Of a stretch of 64,000 nucleotides of DNA, positions 54,429-64,000 are shown piece after piece. The notes under the pieces were generated by a model, which saw only the letters and a list, made by a program, of their open reading frames with translations, was not told the DNA's origin and ran no database searches. The number at the start of each line of letters is the position of its first letter. The first letter of the stretch is position 1. The position numbers and the translations under genes are program-made. The stretch comes from Pollenia angustigena (Eukaryota; Arthropoda; Insecta; Diptera; Polleniidae), in NCBI GenBank assembly GCA_930367215.1, contig OV884056.1:41788308-41852307 (forward strand), read 5' to 3'.

Positions 54429-54867
54429 TATATCGTCCCCTCAATATAACAGTAGCGTATAATTTTTTTGGGGTTTTGAGAAAATCGTTTTTAAAGTTCT
54501 TGTCCAATCGGATGTCTATTAAAACCTCAATATCGCGGTAAATAAAAATTCTTCATATTGGATTTTTCGACGAATACATAAAACCGTTTCTTGTCTTTAA
54601 ATTGACCAATTTTTTTTTTTTATTCTACGCATCCTTTAAGACCATAATTATGTCATTCAAAGTGCAAGTCCTCCATATAGGCTTTTTTATTTTTTAAGGA
54701 ATTCGTATGATCTGATACACTATTTTATTTTGTATGGTATACGCTGTTTTATTCAATAATTTCACGGTATTTTTATTAAAATATTTGATATTGAAAATAT
54801 CGATTTGTAACATTATAAAACAGTGATGGAGATTCTAAATATGCAATTAAAAAAAATAGCGTATGAG
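54429..54867. mobile_element. Shorter copy of the TATATCGTCCCCT-ended element
   Basis: It starts TATATCGTCCCCTCAATATA, runs inverse to 44793-45814 (TTTTTTTGGGGTTTTGAG, CCTCAATATCGCGGTAAATA) and ends at ATAGCGTATGAGCACAT. Its interior is shorter by a deletion after about 54800. It is non-coding. Confidence 0.8.
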
Positions 54868-55852
54868 CACATTTAGGTACTCCCACCGCCGCATTTCGCG
54901 CCCATTGCTCCTTTAACAGAAAATCCTTTATTCTTGCAAATCATTTTAAACTCCAATAATAAATTTAATAAATAAAATTATTATATTTATATCAGTTTAT
55001 AACGTGCAGCATATGTAGTCCTTGCATATCCAACAAACAAAATTGTCTAAAACTTCTTATAGCCGCTCATATGAGTGTGTGATCAATATTCATCGGTTGT
55101 TTGAACAGCAACCGTTTTATTTATCAAAAATTATTTATATTTTATTTACAAAAGTATAGTTTTCATTTAAGATATGCATTTCTCATGCATACAAATGCAC
55201 AAAATCTGAGTTTTATAGTTTCTTTCTGGCAACCAATACAGTATCAGTTGAAGTTAATAAATGACTACTATTTGCTAGTATCTAAGCACATTAGACATTA
55301 AGCTAATGTATCATTAGTTAGCCACTGTAATAATAGCAGCCACTGCAACAGCTAAAGCCAAAGCTACAGCTACAGCTACAGCAACAATAACTTCTATGTA
55401 GTGTATTTAATAGCAAAGAGCATTAGCAATAATAATGCAAACAACAACTGCAACAATAATACCGGTAACAATAATGCTGGGTATAAAAAATAATGGCAAG
55501 CATTTACGTTTATTGTTTAGATAATAGAATTTTTAAGAGAAGATTATTTAAGTAAGCAACAGGATTTTTTTGCTACAATAATACAAAGTTTTTTTTAACG
55601 AGTGAGAATACGGCTATACCGAATTATCTATACCCTTCACCAAGAATTAGAATTTTTAAGGAGTGATCTGATATCGTAAATTCAAGGTACATATAGTAAG
55701 CTAAAATGCAAAAAGACGTAACTAACAAAAAATTTAAAATCGAGTTTAAGATTGATTAGTATTAATGCCACTAAACTACATAAGCTTTTATTGACAAAAA
55801 CCAAATGGACGTAACTACACAGAAAGAAAAACACTCAACTCGTACTCAAAAA
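54868..55852. other. Unassigned sequence with an (AGCTAC)n-type simple repeat
   Basis: 55340-55390 has AAGCTACAGCTACAGCTACA, with GCAACAATAA-type repeats to about 55470. 55610-55645 resembles the end of repeat R4 (TACCCTTCACCA). No gene is recognised. Confidence 0.45.
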
Positions 55853-56679
55853 TTCAAGGCCAGGGTTGTCAGATGTGGCGATTTCTCGCCAAACGTGGCG
55901 ATTTTCAAACTTGATTGGCGACCTAATTTTCGATTTGGCGACATGACGATTTTTTGGCGATATTTTAAAATAGTTGGCGATTTTGTTGGCTATTTTTGGT
56001 GAGCCATGCATTTGCTTTAAAACTCGTTAACTTCAATACGAAATTATATTATTTTTATTCTAGTATTTTTATGTATGACATTTTAGGCTTTTATAGTCAG
56101 TATGTATTTGAAACTAAATTATGTTATGTTGAAATGGCTGATGAATATATTGGAGATCCAGGAGAAAATTATTTTTCATATTTAAAAAAGAACTAATAAA
56201 CCGATTTCAAGTTTACAAACATTTCGCCATTATAAAATGTGGCAAATTATTATCACAAACAAAATTCGTTGTTATTAAAGATACATATTAATGAATCGTA
56301 ACGCACTTTTGGATGTTTATAAAACACAATCGACAAAATGACCGTTTGTAATTGGATGATATTCCATCTTATTTAAATCAGTTTTATCCGAAAGGTTATA
56401 GCTATTAGAACACGTCTTTAAATTAAGACACCATTTTAAAGATGTATTTTCAATAATGAACTTCACTAAAACTCTCCTTCTAAGTAGAATGCAGTTCTTG
56501 ACGCGGTGTTACGAGTTATAAATTACAGTAGACGCTCGGTTATATGAGTACCCAGTTATATGAACATCCAGAATAGTGAACAACAAAATTTTTACACATG
56601 AGGTTCTAAAGAGTGAAGACGACCTATCTCTACTATGTGAACAACTTGCAACCGTTGATTTGGAACTATTATTTGTAAA

Positions 56680-57229
56680 GGGTGTTTTTTAGAGTATCAC
56701 AACTTTGAGTTGGCATCACTGCTATATTTGAGCACCCATTTAACAGCTGATAGTTGCTTTTTGTTTAGTTTGCTTTAAAATTTCATTATGAACCGACTTA
56801 TCGAGCAACGCGCAAATATTTGACATTTTTAATGAAAATAATTCGGCGAATGGGCTGACGCACAAATTGATATTGATTTTGAATATCCACTCAAAATTGT
56901 ATATTCCGATTAAGCCAATTTCTGGTAGAGTTAGCACATAAATAAGCAGAATTGGCGCATTTGGAGTGAGTAGAATCCACAAGCTTTTGTCGAAACACCA
57001 TTACATCTACAAATATTACTTTTTGGTGCGCTTTATGGGCTGGCGGAGTCATTGACCCACATGTGATCAAAATGCGAAAAATTGGCGCCTTCTACACGCC
57101 AGCCACATGACAGAAATCATATTTTAATTTCATAAAATTTTTTCTCCAATAAAGCCGTTTCATTGATATTAAAAATATATTTCCTTGTTTTATTATGATT
57201 TAAACTTGTGTCACTCTATAAAAAAGACT
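56680..57229 (+). pseudogene. Decayed mariner/Tc1-like element with transposase relics
   Basis: The ends are GGGTGTTTTTTAGAGTATCA at the left and a weaker TCACTCTATAAAAAAGAC at the right. A start-like MNRLIEQRANI is followed by frame-broken traces: INRIGAFGVS (compare NKQNCRFWSE) and LVRFMGWRSH (compare the WAGGIIGPY region of copies 1 and 2). Most of the catalytic half is deleted; ASHMTEIIF survives near the C-terminus. It is about 550 bp and cannot encode a working enzyme. Confidence 0.75.
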
Positions 57230-57281
57230 ATTTATTATAAATCTGTTCTTCTCCGAAATAAGCTAGTAAATGTGTATATAC

Positions 57282-57511
57282 GTGTAAAAAAAAAATGAAT
57301 TTAGTGGAAGAAAAGCGAAATAAGTTATTTTTTAAAGTCTTTCTTGCTTTCAAGTCTGGGGTATTTGGCAAGGCTTTCTGATGTAACTGCCATAAGACTG
57401 TGTCGACTTTTTTTTAAAACACGTTTAGAGACGCTAGCCAGCAATTGAAAATGTCTTTCCGTTGCATGTATGTGTTCGCTTTTCTTCCACTAAAATCATT
57501 TTTTTTTACAC
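57282..57511. mobile_element. Short inverted-repeat element (GTGTAAAAAAAAAATGA ends)
   Basis: GTGTAAAAAAAAAATGAATTT followed by AGTGGAAGAAAAGCGAA on the left pairs with TTCGCTTTTCTTCCACT then TTTTTTTTTACAC on the right, about 38 bp of inverted repeat. It is 230 bp, non-coding, and lies inside the pogo-like element. Confidence 0.75.
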
Positions 57512-58403
57512 ATGTTCTTATTTTTTAGGTTAAATTTCTGTTGAAAAAAATAAAATAAAGATCAATTTTACCGAAAAATTTTTCTCGGAAAATAGACGAA
57601 AAAAATAATTTCTCGACCCCAAAACCCCCCATATACGCATAACAAAGATAATAAACGACGAATAAAAAATCGAATTTTGAATCAAAATGATGTTATGGGA
57701 AAAAATAATTTTTTTAAAAGTGGGAGACTCATAAATCGAGATAGACCTATGGTTCCTTCACCAAAGCTGCTTAGAATTGTCCATAGAATCATCCTAGGGG
57801 ACGGCTCTAATCGAATTTTTCGGCTCCATACAAATTGGCCCGCCCTAATGTACACATATTAAAATTGGTTTGAAATACTTATTTTATATTGTCTCGATTA
57901 TGTGAACTTTTCCATTGAGTGAACAGGCCCTGTCTAAATTAGTTCATATAAGCGAGCGTCTACTTTATATGAATGTTAATACTACATGATGCACTTCTTT
58001 TGTATCTTCGTTGAAAAAATTTAATTCACTTATAATGTATTCCAAGACAGATGATAGAACTCCAACTACATACATACATAAATCCAATATTTGTTTAATA
58101 CTAACCATAAAAATTCTTTCTTTGCTGCTTTTAGTAGACTACTATTAATTATTTAATAGTGCAATTTTCCTTTTTTGTCTTCACTAATCATTTTTACTTG
58201 GTTCTTAATAAAAACTAAAAGGAATATATATTATAACGACTTTTTTTTTAATTTTTGGCGGATTTTGGAACAAATTTATTTTTTAAGATTTATAAAAAAT
58301 ATTTTTAATAATTTAAATCATCTATATTTTATTGTCAAAAGCGATTTTTGACATTGAATTTGGCGAAAAAGGTCAAAATCGATCTGACAACCCTGCTCAA
58401 GGC

Positions 58404-58820
58404 TAATAAATCACTGATGGTTTAAACGCTGGTTTAGTTGAATTAAACTTGAATCTATATGTAGCTTAAACTCAACAACTATTAATCAGTGTCCCATGTA
58501 TTACATGTGGTTAAAAATTATAACATGTGGCGCACTTATCAATTAATTAGTTAAACGTTCAATTTATATGTTAAGTGATTTATAGATTTGTTGGTTTAAA
58601 GTTTAAACCTTAAACACATTTTAAAGCATAAAGAGAGTTTAACATGCTCTAATTTTTTAGCCCTTAAACGTACTTAAAACAATGCTTAATGGTGTAACTT
58701 TCGAAAATCAATACCGGAATTCCTTAAATTAAGTACAAAATCCTTAAGCCAAGTAAAAAAAAAACGATTAAACTTTTCGTTGGTAGTGCCACTCTGAGAG
58801 TAAAAATAAAAAGTGAGCGT
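58404..58820. repeat. GTTTAAAC-type palindrome cluster
   Basis: GGTTTAAACG, AGTTTAAACC, GTTAAACGTT and GAGTTTAAC-like motifs recur in both orientations. Possible ends are CACTGATGGTTTAAACG (58413) and, from the right, CACTACCAACG, but the pairing is weak. Confidence 0.4.
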
Positions 58821-59660
58821 TTAAATCTTATTTAACGTATCAAAGTTTGTTGCAGACACTACAACAACACCACACAAGTAGTTAAAAACAATGTTCGAAA
58901 ATAAACACTTAATATCGCCCCTTTGTGTTCGGTTCGGTAGATTTCTGGAAAACACAAACGCTAATAGTGTTTGTGTAGAAAATCATTAGAAAAATTACGT
59001 TTCTCTCTTAGTCATCTTTCGAACACAAAAATAATACTGTTTTTATCAAACTCAACAAATGATGAAAACATTTAATTCCGTTCGGTTTTTTTAAAAATCC
59101 CAACTTTATTGTGTTCGGTTCGGCTCATTCATGTTCGTCCCTTTTGGCTGGTAAAAAACACCAAAAAATGTTTACAAAAACAAAATACACATACGAAAAA
59201 AAAACAAAAAGCCAGCAAAATAATTTCACTCAAACAAAATATATACACAATACACACAGAAGATGTTCGTGCTGCGGTCGTTGCTAAAATTGTTTGTTTG
59301 TTCATTTCTTTTTCAATGTAAAAAAAAAACATTATAGAATATTAAAATATAATGTTTGTCTACAGTATCACTACAATTGTTCTGTTTTTTTAACGAAGAA
59401 CAGAACAATATATAATGTTCGTCTCTTTCTTGAAAATAGTTACGAATGGTATTAAGGGTTCTGTTCGTCTACACAATCACTAAAAAAATAAATATCGTTA
59501 TTGGGTGTGTGAGCCGAACGCTTAATAATGTACTGTTTATTTTCGAGCATTGGTCAAAAAAAAAAATTTGCTTGTTGTGTGTAGAAACAACAGAACAAGA
59601 CGAAACACATTACTTTCATTTTTAAAAAGTAAAATTGGGAACTCTTGCTTCTCATTTAGT
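58821..59660. repeat. GTTCG/CGAAC motif cluster
   Basis: GTGTTCGGTTCGG, CGAACACAAA, ATGTTCGTC and TCTGTTCGTC recur from about 58890 to 59530. It is likely another motif-studded non-autonomous element. I could not find its ends. Two overlapping open frames at 59109-59332 are by-products. Confidence 0.4.
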
Positions 59661-61062
59661 TTACATTTTCAGTTACATATGCACATTAAGTTTTAATGTA
59701 AAAACCATATCGGAAATGATGCTGGTGTTTTATAATTTAAGTTCTGTAAGGTGTAAAACGAGTGAGTAAATCAGTCATAATAAAATGTTCGTTATAATTT
59801 TACTTTTGGTTTATTTCATGTACGAATTCGAAATTGAATCAATTTAATAATACTGGAATCAAGCGCATTGTGAGATTCAATCTAAGTTTTACTTAAATCA
59901 ATCTCATTTTCGGAATGTTTCAAGTACAAATTCGGGATTGAATGTGGATAAGTTAAGTATTTCGCGATTGAAAATTCTCTGATTGACTCACCGTATTATT
60001 AATACCTTCGGATTGATTTGAGTACATATTTTTCATTTAACAAAGTTTTAAGCATTATATTTTTTATATTTTTATCAGTTACAAAAAACCGTCAAACTGC
60101 AAACTTGGCTTTTTATTTCTTGGTCTGTTGTACTTTTTAAAGGACTTAGCATTTCTTCAGGATGGGTACTTTGACACCAAACTTGGACAATAAATTAATT
60201 TAGTCTGGAGTCTCTTCTCTTAAGCTTAATCCCGATAGGTGGCACAGTTGTCGTGATATTTTCTAAGTTATGTTAAGTTTAAACTTAAATGGGTTGGTTT
60301 TTTTTAAAAAGCCCGGGTTTTTGCCAGCCCTGATACAAATAATGCTCTGTTAAACAGAATTTTGTAAAAAAAATTGTAAAAATTAGATTAAAAGTTTTAT
60401 AAAAAGAACTGCCAAATTCTTTCGTTTTACGTTTTCGATTTCCATGACACCCCAGATTGTGTTTGTCTTTTATTGAATTAAATAAAATTAAAGATCTATC
60501 GAATGCCAATATTTACGATTTCAAAAATATAAACAATTAACTAATAATTGATGTGTTTATGACTCATAAACTCCATTCTTTGTTATTTTTATTTTAGAGT
60601 CAAAACATTTCATCTACTGCCATGTTTGGTGTTCTTAGAACATTTCATGGTAATGAAACCAATCATAATTGATTGGCAAAACCAATAAATTTTATTTAGT
60701 GCCTTTATTTAGTTCACATATTCTTTCGAATGTGAGTTTAATAACGAATCGAAAAGTACACACATACACATTTCGACACAAATGTCAATCACATGACAGA
60801 GCCAAGTGTTGAAAGTTCTTTTGTTTTATTTTTTATCTCTTTTCTGTTTTTCATTTTGTTTTTTTTTTTTGTTTGTTTTTTGGCGCAATAAAGTAGCCAT
60901 GTTATTTTACAGAAATTATAACAAAAATGTGTTTAACCTTAAAATGATCTGAAGTGTCTTGAAAGGAATGGAATAATTTGTTGTTGACATACATGTTTGT
61001 ACATGTTTGTGCATGTAGTTATGAGACACGGAGATAAGATTTATGTATTTAACTATCCAGTG
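59661..61062. repeat. Unassigned sequence with GATTGAATC-type motifs
   Basis: 59825-60020 repeats AATTCGAAATTGAATC and GGGATTGAATG-like motifs. GCCAGCCCTG near 60325 looks like a lone hAT-style terminus (CAGGGCTGGC on the minus strand). The remainder is unassigned. Confidence 0.35.
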
Positions 61063-61716
61063 CCCATGTTCTGTAACTCTCGCGTCGAGAAACTTTTTGA
61101 TTGAAATGTGTGAAATGAACCAAAAATGCCATATATTGAAACAAACAGCTGTTTTTCTCACTAAACTGTGTCTGTAACTATTTTTTTGAGAGTACTAGCT
61201 ATCACGTAAGGAAATTGCAGAAAAAGTGTGTCTGTAACATTTTTGTTAGAAAAGTTCCCGCTTTGAACTGTCAAATAAACTCACGAAAAAAAGGGGGGAG
61301 AAACAATTTTAACACTAAACGATTTTTTCATTGTTTAATTATTTTGCTTTTAACATTTTTATAAAATTTACGAATTTTCAAAGCTCGTTTGCAAACCACA
61401 AACATTTAACTCGCACTTTACATTATTTGGTATAGACGGCGGTTGTATTTTCGCCACCGGCGTTAAAATTTTTCAATTTTGGTAAATTTTGGTTGCCGTC
61501 AACCGCTGGCGTTCTCAACGTCTGCAATGTAGCATCGGCTTCGAGTACAATGTTATGGCATTTATAACGTAACGACGTAATTTCTTTTAAAAGTTTTCGA
61601 CTTGAGTGAGAAAAAAGTGTGTCTGTACTTTTTTCTCACTTTTCGAGAAACTATAAAATATTTTGTTTCACATTTTTTCGAGGCGAGAAGTTCTCAATAA
61701 AGTTACAGAATATGGG
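61063..61716. mobile_element. TIR element with TGTGTCTGTAAC motifs
   Basis: CCCATGTTCTGTAACTCTCG at the left is matched from the right by CCCATATTCTGTAACTTTAT; GAGAA(A/C)TT blocks follow on both sides. TGTGTCTGTAAC recurs near 61167, 61226 and 61616. It is 654 bp, non-coding, with CCC...GGG termini like the elements at 7621 and 61949. Confidence 0.7.
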
Positions 61717-61948
61717 TTGTTTTATTAGGAGATTTTTTGGATTTTGCAACATTTTTTTCATAAACAAAGTTTAGTTAATTGGTAAAAACTGTGAAAATAT
61801 GATGGTAAACAAGGAACTTAATACGACTTTCATACCAATTTAATAATTATATTCTATTTAATTTAAATACTTTACTATCAAATTTAGTCAAGTAAGAAAC
61901 TCATTTACCATTTAGAGGGTTAATAACGATCAATTGTTCTGATCTTTT
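61717..61948. other. Spacer between two CCC-ended elements
   Basis: I recognise no feature here. Confidence 0.4.
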
Positions 61949-62274
61949 CCCTGCAAATAAAATTGGACCACCTGATCCATTTTGATAAAATGGACTACTC
62001 CATGGACTGGTCCGATGTAATACAAGCATGGACCAAACGAGTTTGTAGTGAGACGACTTGTCTTCGTTTTTTAACGACGTGCTTTCGTTTTTAAACGACT
62101 TTTAAACTTATCCTCTTGAGTATACCATGGAGTAGTTTTAAAACTACTCCAAAGTAGTTCGAAGGTGGGTTATATGGTCCTCCCCTAGAACATCGTAATG
62201 TTAAATAGACCATGTTTTTCCCTTGTGGGCTATTCTTTACACGCCTGTTTAGACTGGTCCTATTATTTGCAGGG
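61949..62274. mobile_element. CCCTGCAAATAA-ended MITE with GGACCA/TGGTCC motifs
   Basis: The ends CCCTGCAAATAAAATTGGACC and, from the right, CCCTGCAAATAATAGGACC form a clean inverted repeat. GGACTA, GGTCC and ACTACTCC/GGAGTAGT motifs alternate in both orientations, along with a small group of AAACGAC motifs. It is 326 bp and non-coding. Confidence 0.8.
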
Positions 62275-63492
62275 TAATTACATACAAATACACGCACAAG
62301 CTTTAGTACATTTAAAATAACGAAAAAATGGCTAAACTTGGTTTTTTTCTTTAAATTGCAACACCAGCAACAAAAAGTAAAAAACATATAAGAAAAAATA
62401 AAAATCAATAAAAATTTTAACTGATCGTTAAGTTGTGATAAATTTTTATAAATAAAAAAAAAACAATTTTTTTTAATTTTTATTTCAAAACAATTTATGG
62501 CTCTTTAACAAAAACAACAGCAGACTTATTGTATTTTTTCCACTGGTTAATGTCCAATTTTGATGTTGAAAACACTTTAAATTAGATTTTTTTAAATTAT
62601 TTCTCACTTTATTTTTCACTTGTACTTATTAAGAGACATTTAAAAGATTTCAAAGAGTTGATAAAACATTGTATTTGAAAAATTTACGAGTGCTTTGTTC
62701 ATAGCAAAATAAATTGCACTAAAGAAAATTTATAATATGTTTTTTTTTTAAGTGTACACTACCAATTTTCACCAGTTTAGAATTCACCGTTTGCGTTTTT
62801 TTAAACTAAAACTCAAATTTGTTTTATGCTAGAAATAAAATTATTTTCCTTTTTCAAAAATAACACAACATTTTTTTAAAATATCACTCTGTGCTAATTG
62901 TACGACTATTTCAACTGATATTTCCTATCAACAAAGTAAATTTTTGTATTTTCGTTCTTCCTATCGTGCCCCATAACGCAATGTTGAATACCAACATATC
63001 CGATATCTGAGAATAGATAGTGGCACTAGATAAGTTAACGTATCATTTCAGAGATTTCGCCTACAACAAGCCCCCACTATTTTGATGTTGTTGTAGTTGT
63101 TGCAGCTGATATCAATATCACAATGGCTTCCTTAACCTACTCCAAGGAAGATACCAGCCAAAAGTTTTAATGTTTAATTCAAAAAAAAAGTATATCTACT
63201 TTTATATAAGACTGCCGCAGGTGAAGGTGGTAATTTTGCTCGGTATCTTAAGACGTCATAAGCCATTTTATCTCCAATTTAATGTTTATCTCAAATGATA
63301 ACTAATTTATTTGTGTAAGTGTTAAATTATATATGAGCATTAGCAAGATCTGATTTAGTATAAAAACTTTAGTTTTAAAGAATAGTAGCTTAACCAACCC
63401 GGTGCGCCTTGCTACCACCATGAAAACAATTTTTAAGCAGATTTGTGTATTGATAACGAAGCAATTTGTACCTTTTTTTGAACTTCTTCTAT
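62275..63492. other. Unassigned A+T-rich sequence
   Basis: I recognise no gene, TIR pair or long simple repeat. Confidence 0.4.
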
Positions 63493-64000
63493 GGGTGATT
63501 TTTTAAGTGCTATAGGAAAGTTAAAAAAAACACATAAAATTCAGAAAAATGCATGAAATCTTTATTTGAATCGATAGGTCCATATAATTTAATGTTTGAA
63601 GATTATGTCATGCAAATGTTGACCGTGGCTGCGCCTCAAATGGTCCATCCGCTTAGTCCAATTTTGGCATACTCTTTCCAACATTTCGGCCGGTATCTCA
63701 TGACTAAATGCTTCAATGCTGTCATCCAATGCGTCAATTGTGTGTATAGACATGAGCTTTAACATTGCCCCACAAAAAATAGTCTAAAGGCGTTAAATCG
63801 CACGATCTAGGCGGCCAATTGACCGGTCCCGAACGTGATATAAAATGTTCACCGAACTCGCCTCTCAATAACTCATTGTTAAGCGTGCTGTATGGCATGT
63901 GGCACCGTCTTGTTGAAACCACATGTCATGCAAGTCAAGCTCTTGCATTTTGGGCAAAGAAAAGTTGATGGTTAAATTATAGACCAAACTGAATATGTTT
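63493..64000 (-). mobile_element. mariner/Tc1-like element, copy 3 (deleted, cut by window end)
   Basis: It begins GGGTGATTTTTTAAGTGC, the same 3' end as copies 1 and 2. The minus strand then carries the C-terminal half of the transposase with frame breaks; the clearest part (63734-63922) reads SRSGPVNWPPRSCDLTPLDY. Near 63965 the reading jumps from the FLPKMQ region straight to the start-codon region (TTGATGGTTAAATTATAG), so this copy lost all of the N-terminal and central coding sequence in a different deletion from copies 1 and 2. Its 5' terminus lies beyond the window. Confidence 0.85.
63598..63965 (-). pseudogene. mariner/Tc1-like transposase C-terminal relic
   Basis: It retains coding traces from the second acidic motif (TTGTTGAAACCAC, the complement of the WFQQ codons, near 63910) through the third (SCDLTPLDYFLWG, about 63765-63810) and the MLERVCQNW region (about 63655-63690). 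A deletion removes the THMPAS block (around 63738). Frames are broken at several points, so no product is expected. Confidence 0.8.

Larger units (their letters stand above)
56526..57965. mobile_element. pogo/Tigger-like element with TTATATGAAC motifs
   Basis: CAGTAGACGCTCGGTTATAT at the left is matched from the right by a copy with its first G mutated (AAGTAGACGCTCGCTTATAT). TA flanks both ends (56524-56525 and 57966-57967). TTATATGAAC and TGTGAACA-type motifs recur near both ends. It is inserted in the hAT-type element 55861-58395 and hosts two younger insertions. No transposase is seen. Confidence 0.8.
55861..58395. mobile_element. hAT-type element with TGGCGATTT motifs, host of a nest
   Basis: The ends CAGGGTTGTCAGATGTGGCG and, from the right, CAGGGTTGTCAGATCGATTT are flanked by TTCAAGGC (55853-55860) and CTCAAGGC (58396-58403), 7 of 8 identical. 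TTGGCGATTTT-type motifs repeat next to both ends. A 66-codon frame at 55996-56196 has no motif I recognise. It contains the pogo-like element 56526-57965. Confidence 0.85.

Noticed and set aside
59109..59332. Two overlapping opposite-strand frames of about 70 codons
   Set aside because: Both derive from a low-complexity A- and T-rich tract in the GTTCG motif cluster; overlap on opposite strands is typical of non-coding sequence.

Overview
This window looks like repeat-dominated intergenic DNA from a higher fly (Diptera, probably a calyptrate such as a blowfly, flesh fly or house-fly relative). The evidence is very high A+T content, fly-type transposons (a mariner/Tc1-like DDE family, hAT elements with 8-bp duplications, pogo-like and PIF/Harbinger-like MITEs, LINEs), tRNA-like SINE-type heads, and no bacterial-style gene organisation. 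The organism assignment is an inference. I found no convincing host exon, tRNA, rRNA or ncRNA gene. Every protein-coding signal I can recognise belongs to a transposable element, and all are broken or catalytically suspect.

Layout. 1-3.3 kb: a TIR-bounded block holding a (TA)n microsatellite, a degenerate tandem repeat and a GTCG/CGAC-rich stretch. 5.5-7.9 kb: a TIR element with a Harbinger-like hairpin MITE inside, a perfect 24-nt hairpin, and two palindrome-studded elements. 8-9.3 kb: a hAT-type element with a perfect 8-bp duplication, then a tRNA-like segment. 9.5-13.3 kb: a deep nest of CACAG...CTGTG elements that also holds a 5'-truncated LINE and another Harbinger-like MITE. 13.3-14.1 kb: a long fold-back. 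15.5-19.2 kb: two hAT-type elements, one with transposase C-terminal remains. 19.8-22.7 kb: two mariner-like copies sharing one internal deletion. 23.5-26.4 kb: tRNA-like repeat, TIR element, a ~120-bp satellite array and a hAT MITE. 27.5-31.1 kb: dispersed repeats and a decayed transposase. 34.7-39 kb: a nearly complete LINE ORF2 (endonuclease plus reverse transcriptase, minus strand), apparently inside an older TTAA-type TIR element. 39.9-44.4 kb: CGCCC-motif TIR element, second CACAG element, and a hAT-type element. 44.7-49.6 kb: an element with repeated CGTACGTGAC motifs, a pogo-like MITE and another TIR element. 50.4-53.9 kb: an element split by an RTE-like LINE fragment, then a further hAT-type element. 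55.9-58.4 kb: a clean nest (hAT-type > pogo-like > decayed mariner plus hairpin MITE). 61-62.3 kb: two short elements with CCC...GGG termini. 63.5 kb to the end: a third, internally deleted mariner-like copy.

How the parts fit together: the window is a stratified record of insertions. Target-site duplications and split host repeats give relative ages. The most interesting recurring structure is a group of non-autonomous elements that start CAC(A/T)G and end with its complement, mostly flanked by identical 2-bp sequences, each family carrying its own short palindromic motif many times. No transposase for them is visible here. Coordinates of repeat boundaries come from reading terminal inverted repeats by eye and may be off by a few bases.
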